Shown: in pieces, positions 30,690 through 40,351 of the stretch
Position numbering within the stretch: position 1 is the stretch's first letter
How the letters are laid out: each line of letters opens with the position of its first letter
NCBI GenBank assembly: GCA_963770295.1
Contig: CAVYPA010000026.1
Location: 62,001-126,000 of the forward strand
Length of the DNA: 64,000 nt
DNA from: AWTP1-13 sp963770295
GTDB taxonomy: Bacteria > Pseudomonadota > Alphaproteobacteria > Rhizobiales > Hyphomicrobiaceae
Reading direction: 5' to 3'
Program-made: the position numbers and the translations under genes
Notes under the pieces: model-generated
Seen by the model: only the letters and a program-made list of their open reading frames with translations
Told to the model about the DNA's origin: nothing
Databases searched by the model: none

Positions 30690-31562
30690 ATGAGGACTGC
30701 TGTCAACATTGGCCTGACGGTCCTCGTTATCATTGCCGGCGCGGCCGGCGTAGGCGTCCTCGAAACGCTCTATGGCCAAGGAGCGCATCGGGTCATCGGC
30801 TGGGCCATCGTCGCGGGCGTAATTTTGCTGATTTGGCTGCCGAAATGGCCGGTCGGCCGCAAGAGCATCACGGCCGCCAACAACGCCTTGTTTGCCGAAC
30901 ACTCCCTCGGCTTCACCGAGCTCACACCCAGAAATCCCTCGGCGCATCAATTGGGACAAGCGCTCATCCTTACCATGCGCCGGCTGGGAACCGGGCTTGC
31001 CAACGATGCCAGCCTGATCGAAGAGTTCAACGGCAAGCCGCGTCTGGCACAGTTGAACCTGATTGCCATGGCCATGATCGACCTCAAGCAGTCGGCCATG
31101 CTGGGGGAGCCGTGGGAGACACCGAACGCTGCCGCAGCGGGAGGACCGCCCGCGCGGGCGGTCGCGGCCGCCCGCGACGAGATCTTCAACAAACATGGCG
31201 TCGCCATCACCATTCCGGACCGACAATTCCGGATCGAGGGGGGGTGCCTACTCGATACGGGTGATGTCGCACCGCCGCCGAAGTCCCCGCCGCCGCCGGC
31301 CGATCTCATGCGCCAGGCGATCTACGGCGCATTCGCCTTTTTCCTCGAGCAAACCAAGGACGAGAAGGTGGATTTCAATGAGTATCACCTGTTGGTGCTC
31401 AAATCCTACGTCACCGCCATCTCGATCCCAATTAGCACCGCCGAACCGATCGTAGCCATGGCCCGACTGGCGGATCTGCCAAAGGGTTGGGAGCAATGGG
31501 CGGTGAGCGCCATCGTCGATGAGCTGTTCCGAATGGTCTACGACCAGATTTACAAGAAGTAG
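30690..31562 (+). CDS. Hypothetical membrane-anchored protein
   Basis: 290 residues, ATG 30690 behind a GGGGGAAA. Two N-terminal membrane helices (about 5-27 and 35-53), then a soluble region of about 235 residues: helical (SAHQLGQALILTMRRLGTGLAND), a disordered Ala/Pro linker (APPPKSPPPPAD), and a helical C-terminus ending in DELFRMVYDQIYKK. No recognised domain. Followed by its own terminator at 31667, so probably monocistronic. Confidence 0.75.
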   Translation: MRTAVNIGLTVLVIIAGAAGVGVLETLYGQGAHRVIGWAIVAGVILLIWLPKWPVGRKSITAANNALFAEHSLGFTELTPRNPSAHQLGQALILTMRRLGTGLANDASLIEEFNGKPRLAQLNLIAMAMIDLKQSAMLGEPWETPNAAAAGGPPARAVAAARDEIFNKHGVAITIPDRQFRIEGGCLLDTGDVAPPPKSPPPPADLMRQAIYGAFAFFLEQTKDEKVDFNEYHLLVLKSYVTAISIPISTAEPIVAMARLADLPKGWEQWAVSAIVDELFRMVYDQIYKK

Positions 31563-31666
31563 CGTCACTGGCGCGACAGGGCCGACGCGGGGAACCCGAT
31601 TTTTGCTTGCGCCGTTGCCTTAACAGGCGGGCCCACACGGCCCGTTAGGCGCCCGCAAGGGTGCTG

Positions 31667-31703
31667 AGCCGCCCAGTAGCCTTCGGGCGAGCGGCGGCTT
31701 TTT
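31667..31703 (+). terminator. Rho-independent terminator with nested UUCG hairpin
   Basis: AGCCGCC (31667-31673) pairs with GGCGGCT (31693-31699). Inside is a small GCC-TTCG-GGC hairpin. A run of five T starts at 31699. Located about 105 bp after the preceding stop. Confidence 0.65.
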
Positions 31704-31951
31704 GTTTGCCCCGATGCGCCCGGTCTCAGCGCGGTGAACGGCCCCGTTGCCCGGGCGAAAGCGCTGCCGCTCGTCGGCCAGATTCGGATTTGATGGCCGA
31801 GCTGCAGCTATCTTTCGCGCGAATGAGGGAGGTCTCTTTCCGTTTTGGCACAGCACTTTTCCCGGGGAACGGCCGAGGCCCGCGGGTCGCCGGCGGAACC
31901 ACCGGCAGCGCCCACGGTTGTCGTTGGGATGAGGTGGAGGGGAGGGGGCAC

Positions 31952-32227
31952 ATGGTCATCTACGTCTTCCGTGACCACAGCCGTGGCGACATTTTTGCAT
32001 TTTCGACCGACCCTAGCGGGCGCACCGTTCCCCGGGCCACGGCCGGCACCCAATGGGTCTTCATGGAGACAATCGATACGCTAAAGTTTCCAGAACCATG
32101 GGACATCGCCGACTTCCAAGAGGTGCTGGATCGTCTTGCCGCGGATGGCTTTTACCTTTTTCAGGGGGAACTCATTGAGCCGGCCGGCAAGGAACGGGCG
32201 AAGGCGACCGACCTTGTTCGCCACTGA
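31952..32227 (+). CDS. Small conserved-looking hypothetical protein
   Basis: 91 residues from ATG 31952, which has a long GGAGGGGAGGGGG tract (31937-31949) just upstream. The open frame extends to 31661 but crosses the terminator and is rejected. Compact alpha/beta sequence: VIYVFRDHSRGDIFAFSTDPSG, TAGTQWVFMETIDTLKF, EVLDRLAADGFYLFQGEL. No signal peptide or membrane helix. Function unknown. The protein-like composition and excellent ribosome-binding site support it. Confidence 0.7.
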   Translation: MVIYVFRDHSRGDIFAFSTDPSGRTVPRATAGTQWVFMETIDTLKFPEPWDIADFQEVLDRLAADGFYLFQGELIEPAGKERAKATDLVRH

Positions 32228-32288
32228 AGCGAACAAGTCGCTGGCACCGAGCTCCTGGGACCTAATCACGGGCGCCCGCGCCGCGGGT

Positions 32289-33677
32289 TCAAGCGCCAAG
32301 TCGCCAGGTGCGGGGGCTCAAGAGGCTGACGGCAAGGGCAACGGCGAGCCCAATCGCGACAGTGCGCAAGGTGGTTTGAAAGCCGGCAAGGAAGGCCTCG
32401 GCCGGCGAGGCCAGCGACCGGGCGGCAATGGCTTGGAAGTGCGCAAAGGCGGCTGAAAGCCCGGTTGCGCCGAGCACCACGCCGATCGTGCGGGTGACCA
32501 TGGTGAGACTGCCCGCAACGCCACGATCTTGAGCCGGCAATGCGCCCGTGACGTAATCGCTATAGGCGACCTGAAATAGCCCCATCCCCGCCCCCTGCGC
32601 GAACAGCGCCCCGCCGATGGCGGCAAGTGGGGTCGCCAGTGTCCAGGTTGAGATGGCCCACAGACCGCCTATGGCAAGGACCAACCCCAACAGGGCCAAG
32701 GATCCCATCGGCAGGCGATGGCTGAGCCTGCCGGCAAGCCAGGAACCCAGGACGGTACCGAGGGCGCTGGTGGCGAGCACGACACCCCCCGTTGCCGCAT
32801 CCAGGGCGGAAATGCGCAGCAGGTAGTAGGGCACGAGAATCAAGACGCTGAAAGCGGCAAAGTTGGCAGCCACGTTGATCGCATTGAGCAGGGCGAAGCT
32901 CAAATTGGCGAACAGGGACAGGCGGATCAGGGGCCGGGGAGAGCGCAGGCCATGCCAGCAGAAGGCGCAAAAAATCGCCAGCGATAGGAGAAGGAGGAGG
33001 TAGGGCACGCTGGCAGCGAATGGCCCCGGCAGGCAAGCCAAGGCAAGCAGCAAGGCGCTGAACCAGACCACCAGCAGGAGGGCACCGATGCCATCGAAGT
33101 CCCGCATCGACCTGCCTTGTGGGCCCGCGGCAATCAGCGGTGACAGGACCAGCGCTACGATGGCAACCGGCACACGGAACCAGAACACCGCCGCCCAACC
33201 CCAACGGGCGACCAAGACGCCGCCGATGATGGGTCCGAGCGCGCCGCCGACCGCAATCACCCCCGCATAGAACGCCAGCGCACGCGCGCGCTCGTTCTCG
33301 TGCAACAGGGACGTGACGAGCGCCGGTCCACAGCTCAGCGTCAGGGCAATGCCTAAGCCTTGCAGGGCGCGGCCCAGCAGTAGGGCCACATAGTTGGGTG
33401 CGATCGAGCAGGTGAAGAGCCCAAGCGCGCTGATCAGAAGTCCGACTTGAAAGATCGGTCGGTATCCGACGAGATCGCCGAGCCTGCCAAAGGCCAGCAT
33501 GAGACTGGCATAGGTGAGGACGTAGGCGATGACGACCCACCGAATATCCTCAAGGTTCAGCACAAAGGCGCGCGTGATGCTGGGGAAGGCGATATTGACC
33601 GCGGTGTCGAGGGGCGCCAACAGCGTGCCGAGGCCGACGACGAGCAGGCCGAGATGTGGTCGTGGTGGTGGCGACAT
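32289..33677 (-). CDS. MFS drug-efflux-type transporter, 14-helix (DHA2) family
   Basis: 462 residues, hydrophobic throughout with about 13-14 helices. Motif A region LAFGRLGDLVGYRPIFQVG, motif C-like GGALGPIIGGVLVARWGWAAVFW (proton antiporters), and the first-helix motif LDTAVNIAFPSI characteristic of DHA2 exporters. Likely a proton-driven exporter of small organic compounds. Single gene convergent with the small protein at 31952. Confidence 0.88.
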   Translation of the reverse strand: MSPPPRPHLGLLVVGLGTLLAPLDTAVNIAFPSITRAFVLNLEDIRWVVIAYVLTYASLMLAFGRLGDLVGYRPIFQVGLLISALGLFTCSIAPNYVALLLGRALQGLGIALTLSCGPALVTSLLHENERARALAFYAGVIAVGGALGPIIGGVLVARWGWAAVFWFRVPVAIVALVLSPLIAAGPQGRSMRDFDGIGALLLVVWFSALLLALACLPGPFAASVPYLLLLLSLAIFCAFCWHGLRSPRPLIRLSLFANLSFALLNAINVAANFAAFSVLILVPYYLLRISALDAATGGVVLATSALGTVLGSWLAGRLSHRLPMGSLALLGLVLAIGGLWAISTWTLATPLAAIGGALFAQGAGMGLFQVAYSDYVTGALPAQDRGVAGSLTMVTRTIGVVLGATGLSAAFAHFQAIAARSLASPAEAFLAGFQTTLRTVAIGLAVALAVSLLSPRTWRLGA

Positions 33678-33796
33678 TTGCGGAACTGAAGCCGCGGCTC
33701 CCGCTGAAGTTTGACGCCCGACACCGATACCCTAACTCATGCGCAAGGGGCAGCGGTATGCTCTCGTTTACGCGGCCAGTCGCGCAACGAGGCGTG

Positions 33797-34996
33797 CTAG
33801 GGCGCCGCGCGCCGAGGGTGAGTTTCCGGTGCCAGTAGCGCGAAAAGGGCGCCGACCAGCAAAAGTAGGAAAGCCGCGCTCAGCAGCGAAATGACGGGAC
33901 CATAGAGGTCGGCGATAAGCCCCAAGACCAGTGGTCCGATCACGTAGCCGGCATCGGCGGTCATGCGGTAGGCGCTCATGGCGGTGGCATTCATCCCGAG
34001 CGGGGCGGAGTCTGCCGCATAGGCGGCCGGCGCGGCACCGCCAACGGAGCTCGCCACGCTCCACACGATTGAGGCGGCGATGAACCAGCCGTACGTGGGT
34101 GCCGCGCAGAATAGGACCATCGAGGTGGCGGTCATCAGCGTTGCCGGCACGATCACGACCTTGCGGCCGAAGCGATCGGCGAGCCAGCCGGCCGGGTAGG
34201 CGGCAAGAAGACCGCAAATGCTCCCGAGCATGAGGGCAAAGCCGATCGCGCCCACCGACAACCCGAGCAGGGCCGTGGCCAGCATCGGCACGATCGCAAA
34301 CAGCCCACCGGTGCGCACCACCGCGTTCATCAACGAGATCAGGCTGACCAAGACAAAGCCGATCTTGCCGGCCAGCAAGCGAAGCTGACGGGCAAGCGGT
34401 GGGCGCGAGGGGGTCTCGGGCGTGGCGGCGGCGCGCCACAGGTCGCGGGTCTCGCTGACGGCAAACCAGGCGACCACGGCCGCGAGCAGACTGGCAACAC
34501 CATAGGCGACGAAGGGGGCGGCCAGCCCGAAATGCTCGGCGAGCAGCCCGCCAGGAAAGGGACCAATGCCAACGGCGAACAGGAAGGTGCCCTGGTAGAT
34601 GGCGATGCTGCGCCCGCGTTGAGCGGGGCTGCTGATGTCGGCGAGCACCACCTGGCCCGTGGTGAGGATCAGGCCGGCGCCGGCCCCCGCCACGAAGCGG
34701 GCGACGACAAACTCCGGATAGGCGTTTGCCCAGGCGCAGCACAGGTTGCCGATCGCCGATACCAGGCCGCCGATGGCGAGCGTTGGTCGCCGCCCCAGCC
34801 AATCCGACAACTGCCCGGTCGGCACCGCCAAAACGAAGCGCGCCAAGCCATAGGCAGCCACGGCCATGCCGATGGCGGATGCGGGTACCCCGAACGACTG
34901 GGCATAAAGTGGAAGCGACGGCACCATGGCGCCGAAGCCAAGCTGATTGATGGCGACGAGCACACACATCCAGAAGAGCACGCGGCGTTCAGCCAT
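33797..34996 (-). CDS. MFS transporter, 12-helix (DHA1-like)
   Basis: 399 residues from ATG 34996. The open frame continues to 35392 through repetitive DNA and is rejected. Twelve hydrophobic segments; motif A GQLSDWLGRRPTLAIGG and its second-half copy GWLADRFGRKVVIVPA; first helix NQLGFGAMVPSLPLYAQSFG. An efflux or solute transporter of unknown substrate. It lies 120 bp from the other MFS gene on the same strand, so both may form one unit. Confidence 0.9.
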   Translation of the reverse strand: MAERRVLFWMCVLVAINQLGFGAMVPSLPLYAQSFGVPASAIGMAVAAYGLARFVLAVPTGQLSDWLGRRPTLAIGGLVSAIGNLCCAWANAYPEFVVARFVAGAGAGLILTTGQVVLADISSPAQRGRSIAIYQGTFLFAVGIGPFPGGLLAEHFGLAAPFVAYGVASLLAAVVAWFAVSETRDLWRAAATPETPSRPPLARQLRLLAGKIGFVLVSLISLMNAVVRTGGLFAIVPMLATALLGLSVGAIGFALMLGSICGLLAAYPAGWLADRFGRKVVIVPATLMTATSMVLFCAAPTYGWFIAASIVWSVASSVGGAAPAAYAADSAPLGMNATAMSAYRMTADAGYVIGPLVLGLIADLYGPVISLLSAAFLLLLVGALFALLAPETHPRRAAP

Positions 34997-35643
34997 GATG
35001 GGCGCAGACTGGGGCGATGTTGCCGCTAGTGCCGGTCTTGGACGAATCGCGACCGCTGGATCGACTTGGCTTGCATGCTGTAGGCCAAGGCCTCCCGGAC
35101 GGCAATGGCCGGCGATGCCGCAACGGGCAATGCGCGCGCTGCACAGAGGGCCGCCGAGGGAAAGGCCGGGCGCCCCCGGAGGAAAGAGGCCTGGCCCGGC
35201 CTGATCGCCAGGCGCCAACCGAATGGAAGCGGCCCGATGCAGGCTTGCCTCCCGCTCGCCAATGCGCTGGGCATGCGGCCTCCTCTCACAGGGCGGGACC
35301 CCAAGCCCTAGCGGGGCCCCCAAGAGGGCCCAAGCTGGGGGGAACCCAAGCTGGACCCAAGGCGGCTCCAAGGGGCTCCAAGGGGGCTCCAAGGGAGCTC
35401 CAAGGGAGGTTCAGGGACGAGGCAACCGGGGGGGCCGGGACCTGCCGCAACAGCCGCCCCGGCCGCGCGGCCCGCGCTTGGGCGACCATCGGGTTTGCGG
35501 GCTCCTCTTTGCAACTTCCTCGGCGACATTCTCGGCGCACGGGGAGCCGTCGGAGCCGAGTGGTCGAAGCCTCACCTATTGGGCTAGTGTCGCCTTTTGT
35601 GGGGCGGCGCCAGGGCATTAAGCAGCAAGGACCGGGGAAGCGC
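34997..35643. other. Divergent intergenic region with repetitive tract
   Basis: No supported gene between the MFS and GMC genes. It contains the CCAAG tandem tract (35301-35406). Long open frames across it, on both strands, are low-complexity. Confidence 0.5.
35301..35406. repeat. Imperfect tandem repeat, CCAAG in helical phase
   Basis: CCAAG begins at 35301, 35320, 35330, 35346, 35357, 35368, 35378, 35389 and 35400. The last six are spaced 11, 11, 10, 11 and 11 bp, and four are part of GCTCCAAGG. The period matches one turn of B-DNA. Located about 240-340 bp before the GMC oxidoreductase gene. Confidence 0.7.
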
Positions 35644-37239
35644 ATGTATCAGCATACAGTTGACTTTATTGTGGTTGGCGCCGGTTCGGCCGGTGCCGCC
35701 GTGGCCAATCGGCTGAGCGAAAACGGACGCTATCAAGTCCTGCTGCTCGAAGCCGGCGGCGAGACCCACCCCTTGTCGCGGGTGCCCATAAGTTTTGCGC
35801 GCTTCATCAACCGGCCCGGCGTCAACTGGCTCTACGCATCACAACCCGAAGCCACCACGGGCGGACGGGCGATCCCGGTCCCGCGTGGGCGCATGCTAGG
35901 CGGCTCCAGCGCCATTAATGGCATGGTCTGGGTGCGCGGCCAGCGCCAGGATTACGATCATTGGGCGCAATTGGGCAATCGCGGCTGGAGCTACCAGGAC
36001 GTGCTGCCAATCTTCAAGAGCATGGAAAGCTACCCCGGCGGGGATGCCGCGGTCCGCGGTCGCCAGGGGCCGATCGTGGTCTCCGACGTCGATGAGCAGG
36101 GCCGGCTCTACGACAGCATTTTCGCGGCCGCCGAGACCTTGGGCATCAAGCCCAATAGCGATTACAACGGTCCGGATCAGGAAGGAATTGCCATGACGCA
36201 GGCCTCCATCAGCCGTGGCCGGCGCATGAGCACCGCACGCTGCTACCTCGATCCCGCACGCACCCGCGCGAACCTGACCGTGGAGACAAATGCGACGGCC
36301 GAGCGACTTCTGCTTGAGGGCAATCGCTGCGTGGGCGTGCGCTACAACGTCCACGGTTTGCAGCGCGAGGCGCGCGCCGCGCACGAGGTTATCGTTTCGG
36401 CCGGCACCATCGCCTCACCTCAGCTGCTGGAACTCTCCGGCATCGGTCAGGGCGAGCGCCTCAAAGGCTTGGGCATCGAGGTCAAGCACAGTTTGGCCGG
36501 CGTCGGCGAGAACCTGCGCGACCATTGGGCGCCGCGCCTGAAGTGGCGCATCGGCCGCCACGGGGTCACCTTCAACGAGCGGGCACGCGGCCTGCGCGGC
36601 CTGGGCCATGGCCTGCTGTACATCGGCGCCCGCAAAGGATTTCTCAGTCATCCGGCGTCGCCAATGCGCGCCTTTTTTAAGACCCGCGAGGGCCTCGATA
36701 GCCCAGACGCGATGTTCACCATGCAACCATTTTTGATGACGCCCGCTCTCAAGCTTGCCAAGGAGCCCGGCATAACCATCATCACGCACCAGCTGAGACC
36801 CGAGAGCAAAGGCAGCGTCCATGTCGCGGCTCGGGATGCCGGCAAGCCGCCCGCCATCCGCTTCAACTTTTTGGCCGAGCGCATCGACCGCGATTGCCTG
36901 CTTGCCAGCATGCGTTTGGTGCGGCGGCTCGTTGCCGCGCCGGGCCTGGCCTGGCTAGGCGCCGAAGAGTTCGCGCCCGGCCCAAAGCTCAATTCGGATG
37001 AGGAACTCCTCGATTTCGTGACCCGGACGGCCGAGACGACCTATCATCCCGTCGGAACCTGCAAGATGGGCAGCGATCCGCTGGCGGTCGTCGACGATCA
37101 ATTGCGCGTGCGCGGCATTGCGGGCCTGCGCGTGGCCGACGCCTCCATCATGCCAACTCTGACCTCGGGCAACACCAATGCGCCATCGATCATGATCGGC
37201 GAGAAGGCCGCGCGGATGGTGTTGGCGGCCGCTGTCTAG
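35644..37239 (+). CDS. GMC family FAD-dependent oxidoreductase (choline/alcohol dehydrogenase type)
   Basis: 531 residues from ATG 35644, GGGGAAG upstream. N-terminal dinucleotide motif VVGAGSAGAAVANRLSE, GMC signature PRGRMLGGSSAINGMVWVRG, and second signature SAGTIASPQLLELSGIG. C-terminal catalytic region HPVGTCKMG with the active-site His, then LTSGNTNAPSIMIGEKAA. Oxidises an alcohol (choline, polyol or aliphatic/aromatic alcohol) using FAD. No betaine genes nearby, so the substrate is open. Single gene. Confidence 0.94.
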   Translation: MYQHTVDFIVVGAGSAGAAVANRLSENGRYQVLLLEAGGETHPLSRVPISFARFINRPGVNWLYASQPEATTGGRAIPVPRGRMLGGSSAINGMVWVRGQRQDYDHWAQLGNRGWSYQDVLPIFKSMESYPGGDAAVRGRQGPIVVSDVDEQGRLYDSIFAAAETLGIKPNSDYNGPDQEGIAMTQASISRGRRMSTARCYLDPARTRANLTVETNATAERLLLEGNRCVGVRYNVHGLQREARAAHEVIVSAGTIASPQLLELSGIGQGERLKGLGIEVKHSLAGVGENLRDHWAPRLKWRIGRHGVTFNERARGLRGLGHGLLYIGARKGFLSHPASPMRAFFKTREGLDSPDAMFTMQPFLMTPALKLAKEPGITIITHQLRPESKGSVHVAARDAGKPPAIRFNFLAERIDRDCLLASMRLVRRLVAAPGLAWLGAEEFAPGPKLNSDEELLDFVTRTAETTYHPVGTCKMGSDPLAVVDDQLRVRGIAGLRVADASIMPTLTSGNTNAPSIMIGEKAARMVLAAAV

Positions 37240-37320
37240 CTTGCGGGGCATAGGGGGCCTCGCCACCCGTCGCTCGCCGCTGCCCCTGCCGAGCGGGAGA
37301 ATCGGATCGGCTGATCGGTT

Positions 37321-37353
37321 GCCCATCAGGCCGGCGCCGCCGACCTGATGGGC
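37321..37353. terminator. Shared hairpin between convergent genes
   Basis: Perfect 10-bp stem GCCCATCAGG (37321-37330) / CCTGATGGGC (37344-37353) in the 125-bp gap between two gene ends. No T-run on either strand. The position suggests a bidirectional termination or 3'-end-protecting hairpin. Confidence 0.5.
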
Positions 37354-37364
37354 CGGATGCTTCC

Positions 37365-38366
37365 TCAGAGCGTCGGGCTCCAGGGCACCATCGTCTCGCG
37401 ATAGCCCGTGCTCGTCTTTTCGATATGGGCGAGCGAGGGGAAGGGATAGTGGAAGCCTTGCACCAGCATTCTTTCGGCGGCCAGCATGTCATAGACCTTG
37501 CGCCGGGTGGACTCTGCCATGTTGGGGTCTTGGTCAAACATCAGGTGCCAGCCAGGATTGCGCACGAAGAGCGGCATGTTCGTAACGTCGGCCTGGACGA
37601 ACACCTTGTCGTTACCCGAGGCGATGATGAAGGAATTGTGCCCGGGCGTGTGGCCGTAGGTCGCCACCGAAGTGATGCCCGGTGCGACCTCCTTGTCTGG
37701 CTCATAGGGTGTGACCTTGCGGCCGAGAGCATCGAACACGCGGCGCAGGCCGGCAAACACGCCCTTCATACGTTCGGTTGTTTGCTTGCTCATCTCGCCG
37801 TCGTCCATAAAATACTTCCATTCCGCGGCGGGAACCAGGATCTCGGCGTTGGCGAAAGAGGGCTTGTTGTCGGGCGTCAGCAAGCCGTTGATGTGATCGC
37901 CGTGGAAGTGCGATATGATGACGGTGTCGACCTGATTGCGGTCGATACCCGCGGCCTTGAGGTTGCCGTGGAATTGGCCGGCGGCACCCTTGCTGCGCTC
38001 GAGGTTGGCCTCGCCCGTTCCGGTGTCCATCACCACGAGCTTGCCGCCGGTGTTGACGACGATCGGCGTATAAGGAACGGCAATCATGTCTGGGGCCGGC
38101 TGCAGGAAGGTGGCGGCCAGACCCGCGTTCACCTCTTCGCGCGTCTTGTTGGCAACGAAGCCGTCGGGGAACTTGAAGCGATTGACGCCGTCCGTGACGA
38201 CGGTGATTTCGTGGCTGCCAACCTTGTAGCGGTACCAACCCGAATTCTGGGTACCCGCAGGCGGCATGGCGGCGGCGGCCCGGCGGGTCCCGATCGGACC
38301 GAGGAGAGCCGCGCCTGAGGCCGCCACGGCTCCGACTACTAGACTGCGCCGATCAAGATTGGTCAT
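37365..38366 (-). CDS. Tat-exported metallo-beta-lactamase-fold hydrolase
   Basis: 333 residues from ATG 38366, with GGAGGAA upstream. Tat signal DRRSLVVGAVAASGAALLG. MBL zinc motif SHFHGDHINGL (HxHxDH), a later ATYGHTPGHNSFII His, and Asp/His elements (VQADVTNMP; FHYPFPSLAH). This is the arrangement of periplasmic quorum-quenching lactonase-like or alkylsulphatase-like MBL hydrolases; the specific substrate cannot be read. Divergent from mgtE. Confidence 0.9.
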   Translation of the reverse strand: MTNLDRRSLVVGAVAASGAALLGPIGTRRAAAAMPPAGTQNSGWYRYKVGSHEITVVTDGVNRFKFPDGFVANKTREEVNAGLAATFLQPAPDMIAVPYTPIVVNTGGKLVVMDTGTGEANLERSKGAAGQFHGNLKAAGIDRNQVDTVIISHFHGDHINGLLTPDNKPSFANAEILVPAAEWKYFMDDGEMSKQTTERMKGVFAGLRRVFDALGRKVTPYEPDKEVAPGITSVATYGHTPGHNSFIIASGNDKVFVQADVTNMPLFVRNPGWHLMFDQDPNMAESTRRKVYDMLAAERMLVQGFHYPFPSLAHIEKTSTGYRETMVPWSPTL

Positions 38367-38878
38367 GCGTTCCTCCACGAGACAAGATTTTTTCGATCCT
38401 AAGACTGACGCGGCGGAAATGCGGAGATGACGATCCGACACCCGCGACGGCCATCTTTATCCCTCCGCAAGCTGGCCATCGCAAGTCGAGGGAGGCCCCA
38501 TGGCTTTCCGCCGGCGGCGCTCACGACACCTTGATGCTGAGGCATGCCTCAGCCGCGGGGGCATGGCCCCGCGGGCTCAAGCCACGCGTACCCGTCCCCC
38601 ATCCAGGGCGAACTGGCGGCGGAGCCCGTCGCCAGGCCACGTGCGTCCGTGTCCCCCATTGACAAGACGCCGGTTGTGGAGGGAGAACAGGCGCCCGTAG
38701 CACGGGCAACGGGTGCCCGCGCGCCCCCGCCCTCCCGTGTGTTCGCGAGAAGGACAGGCAAGATATGCCAAGCGACAGTCAACCGATGATGCCGTCGGCG
38801 GTGATCGTGGCCTAGTCGCTCTCGTTGCGGCGCTTGCCTCGGTCGCCACCGGCGGCGACAACCGAGGTCAAGCGTTCC
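38367..38878. other. Divergent region with inverted repeats, upstream of mgtE
   Basis: No supported gene. A perfect 14-bp palindrome TGAGGCATGCCTCA (38538-38551) abuts a hairpin AGCC-GCGGGG / CCCCGC-GGCT (38551-38577, one bulged G). Further right, CGGGCA/TGCCCG lies near 38706-38722. No canonical magnesium riboswitch was recognised. Confidence 0.45.
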
Positions 38879-40268
38879 ATGAACATTTCCACCCCGACCG
38901 GCCACATGGCCGAATTGCCGCTCGTCGGCGAGCCCAAGGATATCGCCGACATTCTGGCCGCCTATCAGGCGGTCGATATCGCCGAGGCGCTCAATCGCCT
39001 CGACCGACCGGATGCTGCACGTATCCTCGCAGCGATGCCGATCTCTGCCGCCATCCAGGTCTTTAATGTGCGTGATCTCGTGGGCGCGGCCGAACTCCTC
39101 GAGCTCCTGCCGTTGGACTGCGCGCCAGCGATTCTCAGTGGCCTGCATCCGGACCGGCGGGTGGACATTTTTCGGCAATTGAGCGAGGCCGGCCGCGACC
39201 GCCTCCTGGCGCAACTGCCCGAGGCGATGCGCGACGCCCTTCATCAGTTGCTGCAATACCCGCCGCAATCGGCGGGCGGTCTCATGACCACCGAATTCGT
39301 GGCGGTGCCCGCGAACTGGACGGTCGCGCGGACACTGCGGCACATCCACGATGTCGGAAGAAATCGCGAGACGGTGTACACCGTTTGCGTGCTCGAGCCG
39401 AACTCCAACCGGCTGCTGAAGGTAATTGGGCTCTGGCGGCTGGTCGTCAGCGAGCCAGAAACCAACGTGCTCGAGGCGGCGCGGGACCACGCACCGATTG
39501 TCGTTGCCCCGCTGACGGACCGCGAGGAGGTCGCGCGTCTCATCAGCAAATACAATCTGCTGGCCGTGCCGGTGGTGACGGAGTCCGGGGAGGTCTTGGG
39601 GATCGTCACGGTCGACGATGTGATCGACGCCATTATCGCCGAAGGCACCGAGGACGTACAGAAATTCGGTGGTTCGCAAGCGTTCGACGAGGCCTACGTC
39701 AACATCGGCTTTGCGACCATGATCCGCAAACGCGCCGGCTGGCTGTGCGCGCTATTTCTCTCAGAAATGCTCACTGCCAGCGCCATGCAGGCGTATCAGG
39801 CGGAGATCGAAAAAGCCGTCGTCCTCGCCCTGTTCATTCCGCTTATCATGAGCTCGGGCGGCAACTCGGGCTCGCAGGCCACCTCGCTGGTCATCCGCGC
39901 CCTGGCGCTGCGCGAGATCCGCCTAGGGGACTGGTGGCGCATTGTCTTGCGCGAGCTGCCCGACGGGGCTCACCTTGGGTGCCATCCTTGGTGTGATTGG
40001 GGTGGTGCGCATCGTGCTTTGGCAGCAACTTGGCCTTTATGACTATGGCAGCCATTGGTCGCTCGTCGCTCTGACGGTCGGCCTGGCGCTTGCCGCCATC
40101 GTCACCTTTGGATCGCTCACCGGTTCAATGCTGCCGTTTGTCTTGAAGCGATTGGGCTTTGATCCCGCCACGGCATCGGCGCCGTTCGTGGCCACGCTCG
40201 TCGATGTCACGGGGCTCGTGATCTATTTCAGCGTGGCCTATCTCGTGCTGCGTGGCACCCTGCTGTGA
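38879..40268 (+). pseudogene. mgtE: Magnesium transporter MgtE, interrupted by a +1 frameshift
   Basis: Starts at ATG 38879. N-terminal MgtE_N superhelical domain (about 30-135), the PQSAGGLMTTEFVAV junction, tandem CBS domains (about 138-258) and the membrane pore domain with PLIMSSGGNSGSQATSLVIRALA (the GGNxGSQ ion-path motif). At codon about 361 the frame is lost: an extra C in CTGCCCGACG (39956-39965) diverts it to a stop at 40042. The missing half (TGLTLGAILGVIGVVRI through LVIYFSVAYLVLRGTLL) continues in another frame to 40268. Correcting one base gives about 462 residues, the usual length. MgtE is a gated Mg2+ channel. This is either a recent inactivation or a base-call error. Confidence 0.85.
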
Positions 40269-40351
40269 CGCCGTGACAAATCAAACGTACCGCGCCTCGG
40301 ACACAAGACATGAGTTAAACTTCGCTTGGCCAACCACGGAGCATCGCCGGC

